A DNA stretch of 64,000 bases from Phoronis australis (Eukaryota > Phoronida > Phoronidae): assembly GCA_002633005.1 (NCBI GenBank), contig NMRA01000485.1, forward strand, positions 5,718 to 69,717, read 5' to 3'. A model generated the notes under the pieces. That model did no database searches, was not told where the DNA came from, and was given only the letters and a program-made list of their open reading frames with translations. Shown one piece after another: positions 54,026 to 64,000 of this stretch. Position numbers and translations under genes: made by a program. Each line of letters opens with the position of its first letter. Within the stretch, counting starts at the first letter, position 1.

Positions 54026-57000
54026 CTATGAATAGTAGGTGAGCACAGACTCTTGGTTGCCACGGAGCAACATGATGGGCGGCATGTTTTTTGTCAGACT
54101 GTCCAACCAGGCCATGTAGAGTCCAGCAGGACACACCCCTTTCCTGGGAATGGGCAGAGTCCTGCAATGATTGTCAGATGAGAGAAGTCAAAAATAATCA
54201 CCAAAATTGACATTTTTCTACTTTTCAAACTTTAAGGTAGTCTAACTAGCTTCAAATAATGGAAATTTTGCCAAATGTTGGTTTAAGACATCTAGAGTGC
54301 TCAATCCAAGTAAATAATAGACTGCAATATGTAAATCTTGAACCGGTGTGCAAATATAGATCGCATATTCGTGTACACACACAAGTTTATGGGCGAGATG
54401 CCCACTGTAAAGTATGAACGATGGCTCAAAGGACTACAGTGTCTGCACAGTTAGCAGAAGGTCACAGGTTTGAGTCCCGATCAGAGCAGAAACCTTTTCA
54501 GACTTATGTTCATTAGGTCACGTGATGTGACCATCAGGTGGCATGCTGAGCAGACTTAAAAATGCTTGCAACAGACTACAATCAATGTTGATTTTTTTTA
54601 AAAATTTGAAAACGGACTAAAATTTCACTTGTCTGGCATATTGTGTTCTAAATAAATGAAGATATACTCTTCTCGAGATCAAGTCCATTCTCAGACGATG
54701 TACGAAATATGACTGACATGCACAAACCACGCCCCTTCAGAAAGTGGAATACTTAATTAATTAGGGTCACGGCATTATTTGTTCGGAATAACATTTTCCT
54801 AACCGAACTAAAATCATATTTTCAATACAAACAACAACAAATAAACTTGGTATTCCCTTTCAACTTAGATAGAAAATTAATATAGAGACTATGTGCAAAA
54901 ATTTCCAAAACTAAAATGCTGAGGGCATTGCAACGAGAAACTCGACATCAACTAAGTGGACCGTGTGTGACAAATGCCATGCCTCTAGAAAATAATGCAT
55001 ACATTAAATACATCAGGCACACTAATCCCACAAGCTGCTGAACAGTTTTTTCTCAGTCCAATTTGATGTTTTCCAAGAGGACTCATTTGTTATCATGCAC
55101 GTATTGTACATTAGGAGACCAATTGCAAAATAAACTAAAAATGGAAGTCAGTCAAGCCGACCACAGGCTTAGAACACACAGATTTATTATGAACCCATTT
55201 AGGATTTAGTATGGGCATCAAAAGCAAGAGGTAATGGGCCCCACCCTGGATAAAACTCGATAAAAAACTACTTGACTTTCTAAAACCACTCTGAGGAGGT
55301 TGCGTATTACAACTATTATGATATTAAAATCTCTTGGTCTATTTACACCGACCTCTAGTCTATTTACACTGTCACATCGTTTCGGTCAGTCTATTCTCTG
55401 GCCATCGTCAGGCATTTCCGCGTTCTTAGAAGAACGAGCACGGATATGTGGTACACTCATGGTCATCACACCATGAGTGTACCACATATCCGTGCTCGTT
55501 CTTCTAAGAACGCAGGAACACCTGATGATGGCCGGAGAATAGACTGACCGAAACGTCGTGACAGTGTAAAGAGACTAGAGGTCGGTGTAAATAGACCCAA
55601 GAGATTTTAATAATAACTGTAACAAGAGCAACGCGGAGCGTTGAAATGCGCCCACAATTGCACCGCATACGGTATCCTTCTAGGGTTGTTTATTGGTACC
55701 ATAAAGTGGCCAGTAGAGGGCATACTTTGCAAAATGGAAAGGCATGGTCATTGTCTCCTCAATAGGCTAGGGGCAAAATGTGAGTAATCTTCATAATACA
55801 AGCACATCCTATACACCAGTTGCTTAAAGCACCACAGAAACATANGCTGAGGGCATTGCAACGAGAAACTCGACATCAACTAAGTGGACCGTGTGTGACA
55901 AATGCCATGCCTCTAGAGAATAATGCATACATTAAATACATCAGGGACACTAATCCCACAAGCTGCTGAACAGTTTTTTCTCAGTCCAATTTGATGTTTT
56001 CCAAGAGGACTCATTTGTTATCACGCAAGTATTGTACATTAGGAGACCAATTGCAAAATAAACTAAAAATGGAAGTCAGTCAAGCCGACCACAGGCTTAG
56101 AACACACAGACTTATTATGAACACATTTACGATTTAGTATGGGCATCAAAAGCAAGAGGTAATGGGCCCCACCCTGGATAAAACTCGATAAAAAACTACT
56201 TGACTTTCTAAAACCGCTCTGAGGTGGTTGCGTATTACAACTATAATCATATATTAAAATCTCTTGGTCTATTTACACCGACCTGTACTCTATTTACACT
56301 GTCATGCCGTTTCGGTCAGTCTATTCTCCGGCCATGTCAGGCATTCCCGCATTCTTAGAAGAATGAGCACAGATATGTGGTACACTCATGGTGTGATTTT
56401 TTTGTCCTAGGCAGGATTTGAACCCAAAACTTCAGCACCTTAACCACTACATCACGGAGTCATCACACCATGAGTGTACCACATATTCGTGCTTGTTCTT
56501 CTAAGAATGCAGGAACACCTGATGATGGCCGGAGAATAGACCTACCGAAACGTCGTGACAGTGTAAATAGACTAGAGGTCGGTGTAAATAGACCAAGAGA
56601 TTTTAATAATAGTTGTAAAAAACTACTTTGCATGACTGACCCTTTTTTCAAAATGTCCGGTTCTGCAGAGTTCATTAACAAGATGCGACACATCGTCAAG
56701 TACTGACATTTGCCCTTTTGTCAATTATTTGGTGCCAGGACAATGAAAGCAACTCTACGTGCTTGACCCACGTGTTGCATCCAATATCAACCTTTACTGC
56801 ACTACATCAAGCTGATGATGAGATAGTGCATCCGGAGAAGCAGGACAAGTGCTTGGCACATCTGTTGCATTGTGGGTAAATACCACAGAAAGAGAGTGAT
56901 GCTGTGGTTTTTAAGGAGGGGTTCAATTATGGGCTACGCACTTTTCATTGGTTGGGTGGGTATTAATTGAAAGGCATGCGTTTCTCTGCAGATGAGCATT

Positions 57001-60000
57001 AACAATGACATATTGAATGGATTAAGTACAATATTCTCTACTCACACAAAGATGATTTTGGCGTCTTTACTTTTCTCAAGGAGTAGCTCCCGAACCCGTA
57101 GATGGCGATCAGTCTGGAAACAGAGTAGAGCTAATTTCATCAAGGGAAGCCATTAATAGCCCAGGAGCAGTAATCGAATGCTTACCACGGCCACACAACA
57201 CTTACCACGCTCCGCAAAAACTCTTACCAAAAAACTGTGAATTGTTAACAATTCAAACTGTTGACATTACAAGCCCCACATTCCCTACGACAATTCACCT
57301 CCAGGTAATCATAGATCAGCCCGCAGAACACCATGGGTGGTCTTCTTGTCCATCAATCGTTAACATCCACCTGGTAGCAGTCCTCTTTCCAACACATTAT
57401 TTGTCTTCAGGTCATTATTATCAACCTGTCAGCACCCCTTCCCTGACCTTGTTGACCTCCAGGTCATTAACATGGACCTGCCAGCACCCACTACCTGGCT
57501 TCACTGGCCTCCAGGCCATTATCACTGACCTGACAAAACCCCTTCAATGGTCTCATTGGCCTCCAGTTCATTACTATACTTCATCTGACAGCATGTCTTC
57601 CATGGCCCTATTGACTTCCAGGTCATTATTATTGACCAGCCAACACCATTTCCCTGGTTTTATTGGCTTCCAAGTCATTATGACTGACCTCCTAGCACAC
57701 CTTTCCCCCACCTACCCTAGCTTTATTGGCCTCCAGATCATTGTTCGTGATCTTCCATGGCTTGTCCTCTTGTGACTCTCCCTCAGCCAGAAGCAGAGGA
57801 GAGATTAACTCATTGAACTCGGAAACGCTGAAACAGGGTGGAATTTGTTAATTGATCAGTGAACTCCCTAAGTTCTCATGAACTTGACTCTTGTCAAATA
57901 ACCTCAAAACAATTTCATTAGTCTCATCTTGTACCTTAGCTCGGAGAGTATTTCTGGACTGGGATAGAACTAACAACTGGTCAGGCCATTCAGGCAAATC
58001 AGAGTTTGCCTTACCCGAGCAGCTGTCAGCTCGTCTTATCCCAGAAATGGTTGAAAGCAACAGATAAGTATAGCCGCAGCATTGCTTGGTGACAAACAAA
58101 TTCCAGTAGATAATTAATAGGCACAATCATATGATTATCACTAAATCATTAACCAATCAAACAACAGGGTCGAGGTAGAATTTCGTGAAACTTCGATCGT
58201 TGTCCTAGCACATCTACAGGGTTGATTGCTACACCCAACAGTTCAGTATAGTTCAACGGTTGAAGTCATTATTACTGTCACAGTGACTTAGGGGTGCAGG
58301 ATGCAAGGATTTAAAGAATATTGACATCACTCAGTCACAACGACCAGACATACTGTTTTCTAGAGATTACTAGGCTCAAATTCAATCAGTGTATATTATG
58401 CTTTTCGTGATAAATATTAATCTCAAAATAGTCGGCTATCGTGCCGTCATTAACAAGCAGGGTGTTGATATCCGGTAAAAAACAAACGTATACAGTGTTT
58501 AGAATTAGAGGCATTATGCAAGAGATTTGTACGCTCCCTTACGATAGGTTGACGCAGTGCCTAGAACATGTTTTTGCACCCAGTTACGCGCAGAGGCTCT
58601 GCACCAGTATGACTTATTACTCACGTATCTTTGTGCGGCGACTTGCCAATGCTGGGTATTACTTCCATCTGCGAGTAGTCTATCCTGAACTTGCTCAGAA
58701 GTGTGGCCATGCTGTAACGAGAAACATGCGGCACTGCCTTACAAGAATACGTAATTTCAACAAACAACTTGTCATTTCGGTGCGAAAATTNATGAACGTA
58801 TGTCAAAGGGTTTTGGAGATAGAGCAGCGGACGCCGGACGCCAGACGCCGGACGGACGCCGCCCGGACGGACGGACGGACGGACAGAGATGACGGCATAA
58901 TGCGTCCACATATAAATATGTGGGCGCATAAAAAACTACTTTGCATGACTGACCCACTTTTCAAAATGTAAGGTTCTGCCGAGTTCATTAACAAGATGCG
59001 ACGCATCGTCAAGTACTGACATTTGCCCTTTTGCCAATTATTTGGTGCCAGGACAATGACAGCAACTCTACGTGCTTGACCCACGTGTCGCATCCAATAT
59101 CAACCTTTACTGCACTACATCCAGCTGATGATGAGATAGTGCATCCGGAGAGGCAGGACAAGTGCTTGGCACATGTGTTGCATTGTGGGTAAATACCACA
59201 GAAAGAGAGTGATGCTGTGGTTTTTAAGGAGGGGTCTAATTATGGGCTGCGGACTTTTCAATGGTTGGGTGGGTATTACTTGAAAGGCATGCGTTTCTCT
59301 GCAGATCAGCCTTAACAATGACACGTTGAATGGATTAAGTACAATATTCTCTACTCACACAAAGATGATTTTGGCGTCTTTACTTTTTTCAAGGAGTAGC
59401 TCCCGAACCCGTAGATGGCGATCAGTCTGGAAATAGAGTAGAGCTAATTTCATCAAGGGAAGCCATTGATAGCCCAGGAGCAATAAACGTATGCTTACCA
59501 CGGCCACACAACACTTACCACGCTCCGCAAAAACTCTTACCATGGACAACACTGTGAATTGTTAACAATTCAAACTGTTGACATTACAAGCCCCACATTC
59601 CCTACGACATTTCACCTCCAGGTAATCATAGATCAGCCCGCAGAACACCTTGGGTGGTCTTCTTGTCCATCAATCGTTAACATCCACCTGGTAGCAGTCC
59701 TCTTTCCAACGCATTATTGGTCTTCAGGTCAGTATTATCAACCTGTCAGCACCCCTTCCCTAACCTAGTTGACCTCCAGGTCATTATCATGGACCTGCCA
59801 GCACCCACTACCTGGATTCAATGGCCTCCAGGCCATTATCACTGACCTGACAAAACCCCTTCCCTGGTCTCATTGGCCTCCAGTTCATTACTGTACTTGA
59901 TCTGACAGCATGTCTTCCATGGCCCTATTGACTTCCAGGTCATTATTATTGACCAGCCAACACCATTTTCCTGGCCTTATTGGCCTCCAAGTCATTATGA

Positions 60001-62596
60001 CTGACCTCCTAGCACACCTTTCCCCCCACCTACCCTAGCTTTATTGGCCTCCAGATCATTGTTCGTGATCTTCCATGGCTTGTCCTCTTGTGACTCTCCC
60101 TCAGCCAGAAGCAGAGGAGAGATTAACTCATTGAACTCGGCAACGCTGAAACAGGGTGGAATTTGTTAATGGAATAGTGAACTCCTTGAAGTTCCCATGA
60201 GCTTGACTTTTGTCAAATAATCTCAAAACAATTTCATTACTAGTCTCATCTTGTACCTTAGCTCGGAGAGTATTTCTGCACAGGGATAGAACTAACAACT
60301 GGTCAGGCCATTCAGGCAAATCAGAGTTTGCCTTACCCGAGTGGCTGTCAGCTCGTCTTATCCCAGAAATGGTTGAAAGCAACAGATAAGTATAGCCGCA
60401 GCGTTGCTTGGTGGCAAACAAATTCCAGTAGATAATTAGGCACAATAATATGATTATCACTAAATCATTAACCAATCAAACAAAAGGGTCAATGTAGAAT
60501 TTCGTGAAACTTTGATCGTTGTCCTAGCACATCTACAGGGTTGATTGCTGCACCCAACAGTTCGGTATAGTTCAACAGTTGAAGTCATTATTGCTGTTAC
60601 AGTGACTTAGGGGTGCAGGATGCAAGGATTTGAAGAATATTGACATCACTCAGTCACAACGACCAGACATACTGTTTTCTAGAGCTTACTAGGCTCAACC
60701 TCACTCAGTGTATATTATGCTTTTCGTGATAAACATTAATCTCAAAATAGTCGGCTATCGTGCCGTCATTAACAAGCAGGGTGTTGATATCCGGTAAAAA
60801 ACAAACGTATACAGTGTTTAGATTTAGAGGCATTATGCAAGAGATTTGTACACTCCCTAACGATAAGTTGACGCAGTGCCTAGAACATGTTTTTGCACCC
60901 AGTTACGCGCAGAGGCTCTGCACCAGTATGACTTATTACTCACGTATCTTTGTGCGGTGACTTGCCAATGCTGGGTATTACTTCCATCTGCGAGTAGTCT
61001 ATCCGGAACTTGCTCAGAAGTGTGGCCATGCTGTAACGGGAAACATGCAGCACTGCCTTACAAGAATACGTAATTTCAACAAACAACTTGCCATTTCGGT
61101 GCGAAAATTTCAACAACCCACTAAAACAATCAAGCCAGTCCCAGGTCACGTTTAGTCAATACGAACCAACAGAGGCCACCGAGATCAATAAGAACTATGC
61201 CTCACGTACAGGTTGACGACAACTCCTGCGTTGGATGCTTTAAGGTAGAGTGGGGCATTTATTTGGGAACTTAAAAGTAACAAGTTGTTTGAATGTCTAA
61301 CATTCAGGGAGTCAATAGTTGTTGACAGTTGCCGATTAGTACATCCTGATGCAAAATCTGCCCAATTCATGCGAAAACATCCCATCGTTTCCCTAATAGA
61401 AACCTATTTGTTCAATTTCAAACAAATCTTTTGAACTCCGAAGATACAGATTAGCACAATGTAAAAAAATAAAATTGCCAAAATTTAACAAACTGCCAAG
61501 TCTATGTCCAGGCTCTGTTGAGGTCCATGCAAATTCCCATATCATCATCTTTAGAATCAAGAAAATTCATCTGACTTGAATTTCATTGTCTCAAATAATT
61601 AGCAACTGCTTCAACTGGAAAATGTTTACAGTATTTATAATTACAGTGAAAACACTGGCTATGCAACTGTGACCTACTTTTTCTCGTCTCTAGTCAATGC
61701 CTGTTTCTTTGTGCCCGCAGTGAACACTCGCAGTTCACAGTTTCTCCAGTTAGACTTTTGCGCCAGGATATAGGGAATAAGAAGGGTCAGACCTAGGAAA
61801 TATACCACCAGAGGTTAAAGGTGAGAGGTCACCACGAGAATTGTACATTTAATGACAACATGGCAGTAGTTCCAAAGGCATAACCATCAAAATGGTATCA
61901 GGAAATTTGAGAATTAAAGTCATGTAGGACCTTATCGAAAAGGCTGTAAATTAAGTCAAATAATCACCATAATTTTAACCCAAAGTACATGAGAAATCTT
62001 GTAGGTTTTTTACTTTTAATCAATCTAATTACAACTGGGTAACAATAACATGATTGACTTAAGTCCATTAAATAGCCAAGATAGGGGAGTGCAGTATTTC
62101 GAATTTCCTAACAGCGTTTTGAATAACAGTGCAAAAAGTATGAATAGTATCCAAATGTTTCATATTATAAGAACAATCACTCATGTCTGAGATATGATGG
62201 TCCGAAGTTGGCCAAATTCGAATATTTCTCTAAGGTCCTATATAGCCTAAATTCACTGACAAAAAGGGTCAGCCAAGTAGGATTTCATTTCACTAAAAAT
62301 TTCAGCAAAAATTTACAACACTTTAATCTGTAAGCCAATTCATGGCATTGTGTGCCCTGAAGATTTGCTAAGAGTTAACATTTTTGGGTAAAATTTCTGC
62401 GTTTGAGAAATAGAAATGATTCGGAGTTTAAAATTTAATCCATAGTTTCTCACCACCATCATCGAACAGCCACCACACGTCGATGGTGCCCTTTTTCTGG
62501 AGACAACGAAACTGATCCACAGACTTCAACAATAGATGCTCCTGCTCCCCGTTTGCCACTTCCTCTGTTACTTCCAGCGCCCTCTGTTTGTCAGGT
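54026..62596 (-). CDS. SLC12 cation-chloride cotransporter (NKCC/NCC group), C-terminal exons
   Basis: Exons 5'-3': 62596-62454, 61792-61678, 61030-60944, 60145-60034, 59426-59359, (second copies 58711-58625, 57827-57716, 57113-57046), 54161-54026; phases match throughout. They encode the last ~219 residues of the cytoplasmic C-terminal domain of a Na-(K)-2Cl or Na-Cl cotransporter (SLC12A1/2/3 clade). Seen: [12 protein letters not shown] then LTLLIPYIL (signature of this clade), [70 protein letters not shown] and a terminal [14 protein letters not shown] stop. Known: this domain controls dimerisation and trafficking; transport is plasma-membrane, Cl-coupled. The TLPI-RKG-CP pattern leans to NCC and the YYS end to NKCC, so the subfamily is unassigned. 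All 12 membrane helices and phospho-sites lie beyond 64000. The three-exon duplicate is most likely allelic. Confidence 0.93.
54415..54492 (+). repeat. tRNA-derived sequence with A and B boxes
   Basis: A box TGGCTCAAAGG (54422-54432) and B box GGTTTGAGTCC (54467-54477) are 45 bases apart, the spacing of a true tRNA, and 'agcagaaggtcacaggtttg' resembles the anticodon-to-T-arm part of Ile/Ala-type tRNAs. The acceptor stem is not complementary and the T stem is imperfect, so this is a SINE head or decayed tRNA. It lies in the last intron of the SLC12 gene. Confidence 0.6.
54918..55620. repeat. Duplication C, copy 1
   Basis: About 0.7 kb starting 'gctgagggcattgcaacgag', repeated at 55846-56617. 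Copy 1 contains the compact palindrome (55325-55611) without the tRNA-like loop. After it come 225 bases (55621-55844) not present in copy 2, including an 'acgcggagcgttgaaatgcg' stretch akin to 6135-6160. Confidence 0.9.
55325..55611. mobile_element. Long perfect-type palindrome with hammerhead-like cores
   Basis: Two arms of about 140 bases are near-exact reverse complements meeting near 55468 ('cactcatggtcatcacacca'). Each arm, read outward from the centre, carries CTGANGA followed 21 bases later by GAAAC: right arm CTGATGA 55522-55528 and GAAACGTC 55550-55557; left arm CTGACGA and GAAACG on the minus strand (about 55384-55412). Known: CUGANGA and GAAA are the conserved boxes of hammerhead ribozymes, which occur in Penelope-like element termini. 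Stem II here pairs poorly, so activity is doubtful. Confidence 0.75.
55845..55845. other. Single-N assembly junction
   Basis: The undetermined base between duplication C copies; the base after N ('gctgaggg') restarts the sequence found at 54918. Confidence 0.92.
56254..56607. mobile_element. Palindromic element with tRNA-like loop
   Basis: Same inverted arms as 55325-55611 but separated by about 73 bases (56391-56463). The flanks 'ttacaactat' and 'atagttgtaa' extend the palindrome beyond the arms. The right arm again has CTGATGA; one CCGAAACGTCG is kept, while the neighbouring 'agacctacc' has diverged. Confidence 0.75.
56395..56463 (-). repeat. tRNA-like fragment in palindrome loop
   Basis: On the minus strand: A box TGATGTAGTGG (56454-56444) and B box GGTTCAAATCC (56424-56414), only 30 bases apart, so the anticodon arm is largely missing. 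Probably a tRNA-derived promoter or SINE head belonging to the palindromic element, lost from the copy at 55325-55611. Confidence 0.6.
56617..58790. repeat. Duplication D, copy 1 (SLC12 exons)
   Basis: About 2.17 kb, starting 'aaaaaactactttgcatgac', nearly identical to 58930-61109. Contains SLC12 exons 58711-58625, 57827-57716 and 57113-57046. The middle exon reads TVSEFNEL where copy 2 reads TVAEFNEL. Confidence 0.93.
57290..57715. repeat. Exon-derived minisatellite (D copy 1)
   Basis: About eight units of 51-62 bases, each beginning 'ttggcctccaggtcatta' or close variants (at about 57296, 57349, 57402, 57454, 57507, 57559, 57614, 57665). The unit matches the 3' end of the adjacent SLC12 exon (57716-57752, coding [11 protein letters not shown] on the minus strand) plus the first intron bases. 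Confidence 0.85.
58791..58791. other. Single-N assembly junction
   Basis: Undetermined base at the right end of duplication D copy 1 ('gcgaaaattN'). Copy 2 continues past this point as 'gcgaaaatttcaacaaccca'. Confidence 0.92.
58826..58928. repeat. (GGAC)n-type minisatellite with flanking hairpin
   Basis: GGACGCC/GGACGGAC tract (58826-58885), then a 28-base hairpin at 58901-58928: TGCGTCCACAT pairs with ATGTGGGCGCA around 'ataaat' with one G-T pair. It lies in the 138 bases between the N and duplication D copy 2, so its genomic neighbour on the left is uncertain. Confidence 0.85.
58930..61109. repeat. Duplication D, copy 2 (SLC12 exons)
   Basis: Direct repeat of 56617-58790. Contains SLC12 exons 61030-60944, 60145-60034 and 59426-59359 and is contiguous with the upstream exon 61792-61678, while copy 1 is contiguous with the last exon. 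The two together outline a single locus. Confidence 0.93.
59609..60033. repeat. Exon-derived minisatellite (D copy 2)
   Basis: Same array as 57290-57715 with the same unit order and only point differences, next to exon 60145-60034. The matching unit count shows that the array expanded before the two haplotypes separated. Confidence 0.85.
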
Positions 62597-64000
62597 CTGA
62601 ATGTCAACACCAATACTCAGTTCAACCTTATACTGACCACTGATCAAAACAAAGCCAGTCGTTTATTTTAAACTTAACATACATGAGGTACTGTATTCAC
62701 CCTAATAACCGCCCATGCCCCTATAAGTGCTTCCCCCTACACGTTTGGCAAACACAAGGCAGAAAATGTTATTTAATATTTATTAATTTGGTCATATTTG
62801 GCAAAATATATTTTATAATGCACGATTACACTCAATAATTTACTAACTGTTGAATCAGTTAATTTAGTTGTCAGAGTATAAATTATTTGTAAAAGGTGAA
62901 CGCCTAGAACTAGTCTGATTTAATAGACTAATCATTTCAATATTTGTTGATCCCGGAAGTGGCTGTGCTGTCTGTATTGTGCACATGTATCTACATTACT
63001 GTAATGTTTGTTGCTACTTGTATAATGTAAAATATTTGTAGAATTGGTATAAAACTAATTACTAGGAATAAACTCTGTTTTATTTCATAATGCGACCAAA
63101 ATGTAAGGACCTACACATGGAAAAATGAAATTTAATTCACTTTATGAACCATACCGTGTTCTAAATTCATTTGGTGAATGAGAGATATTTTCCCATAAAT
63201 CCAAAGCTTAAACACCACAAACAATAGGCTGACCACTACAAGGAAATTTTTGATCATCTGGTAGAAATTAGTTTCTACAACAAAAAATAAGACAGACTGC
63301 TATGAAGACACCTAATTTTTGGAAGGTTGGCCAACCGTGAAATTTGATGAGTAATGTAAAGTTACCTTTCAGAGTTACAAAGTTTATAGAAACCACTAGC
63401 TTTTGGTGTCACCTCGACACCTTCATTGGGTGGAATGGAGTTGTAACTGGGCCTCGTCTGTGTCTGTTACTTATTCCCGACGATCCGACAGACGTCACAT
63501 CACATGACACATGACAATGATGACGTAATAAACAAAGGCAAGGCCCAGATACCAGCCATTCGACCCGACAAAGGTCTCAAGATGAGACCGAAAGCTAATG
63601 GTTACTATAAACTTCATGACTCCGAAAAATAACTTTACATTCATATTCTAACCGAGTCAGTGACAAGAGAAATTTGATGACGTGTTACAAGCCTGGCAAT
63701 TGAATTATCTGTTAGGGCACGAAATTCAATTCATCGCGGAACATAAATTCAGTTAGCCGTAGCATGGTAAGGTCCGACACATACTTTGTAGTTAAGACGA
63801 CATGACTCGGGCAGAAAATACCAAGAAGTAATCCACTAATGTCTGAGGAAAAGCTGGACTTTTGCTCCAACAACTATCAGGGGCCCCATGGAAAGCAGTG
63901 TGAACTGATGGGGCTACCCTCATTGTAAATATTACATATTTAACAAATAAATCAATAAACAAATACACAGCTCAATCCATTACTACCGTGCTGCCTCTTC
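62597..64000. other. SLC12 intron (upstream exons outside window)
   Basis: No further SLC12 exon was found between 62597 and the window end. The region is AT-rich, with an inverted-repeat element at 63355-63650. Confidence 0.6.
63355..63650. mobile_element. Inverted-repeat element with terminal hairpins
   Basis: Termini are inverted copies over about 75 bases: left (minus strand) and right (plus strand) share 'AAAGCTARTGGTT', 'CTATAAACTT' and 'AACTTTACAT'. Each terminus holds a 6-bp hairpin directly before A/GAAAGC: left GGTGTC-GAGGT-GACACC (63405-63421 on the plus strand is the same hairpin), right GGTCTC-AAGAT-GAGACC (63573-63589) followed by GAAAGC. About 150 unpaired bases lie between. 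No ORF. Confidence 0.75.

Larger units (their letters stand above)
55846..56617. repeat. Duplication C, copy 2
   Basis: Direct repeat of 54918-55620, differing mainly by the extra tRNA-like segment in the palindrome loop. It runs on into duplication D copy 1, which carries SLC12 exons. Confidence 0.9.

Noticed and set aside
57242-57775. 177-codon plus-strand open frame, Thr/Ser/Leu-rich
   Set aside because: It is the antisense reading of the exon-derived minisatellite in an SLC12 intron; openness follows from the repeat unit, and it breaks at different points in the duplicate copy.
58441-58971. 176-codon plus-strand open frame spanning an N
   Set aside because: Antisense to an SLC12 exon and running through the assembly N and the GGAC minisatellite; not a gene.
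62428-62613. SLC12 exon starting at an ATG at 62613
   Set aside because: That ATG lies in the intron before the acceptor at 62597; the exon is internal and begins at 62596.

Overview
This is a gene-sparse, intron-rich stretch of an animal nuclear genome. All gene models use GT-AG introns of about 0.3-3 kb and short exons of about 70-300 bases. Non-coding DNA is AT-rich and full of microsatellites, inverted-repeat elements, decayed LINEs and tRNA-derived fragments. The protein families present (C-type lectin-like, MRPS11, AFG2B/SPATA5L1, FBXO22, SLC12 cotransporter), together with closely diverged adjacent duplications, suggest a highly heterozygous marine invertebrate. A deuterostome such as a hemichordate, echinoderm or amphioxus is plausible, but the species cannot be fixed from sequence alone.

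Layout. 1-0.65 kb: first exon of a secreted C-type lectin-like gene (minus strand), cut by the window edge. 0.65-18.3 kb: no confident gene. This stretch holds simple repeats, two decayed LINE fragments in opposite orientation (10.8-11.5 and 13.6-14.5 kb), a cluster of non-autonomous inverted-repeat elements (14.7-17.0 kb) and two weak candidate exons. 18.4-24.1 kb: complete six-exon MRPS11 (plus). 26.3-36.3 kb: complete AFG2B/SPATA5L1 AAA ATPase (minus), nine exons with one of them present twice. 36.9-47.7 kb: FBXO22 (plus), head-to-head with AFG2B; its first three exons are present twice, and the second set completes the gene. 54.0-62.6 kb: C-terminal exons of an SLC12 sodium-(potassium)-chloride cotransporter (minus), with three exons present twice; the rest lies beyond 64 kb.

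Four near-identical direct duplications (32.6-35.3, 36.3-45.2, 54.9-56.6 and 56.6-61.1 kb) each have a single N at their junction. The simplest reading is that two divergent haplotypes were laid end to end by the assembler. This gives a natural allele comparison: one allele carries a 2.5-kb transposon nest between AFG2B and FBXO22 and a 0.8-kb TA-flanked insertion in FBXO22 intron 1.

Functionally the genes are ordinary housekeeping or physiology genes (mitoribosome, 60S maturation ATPase, SCF ubiquitin ligase adaptor, ion cotransport) and do not form a pathway. Their human counterparts all lie on chromosome 15, which points to retained ancestral linkage. The less ordinary signals are in the non-coding DNA: an intronic minisatellite made from the 3' end of an SLC12 coding exon, long palindromes carrying hammerhead-like cores with a tRNA-like spacer, an inverted-repeat element whose two terminal hairpins differ by a compensatory base pair, and a truncated THAP zinc-finger ORF in MRPS11 intron 1.
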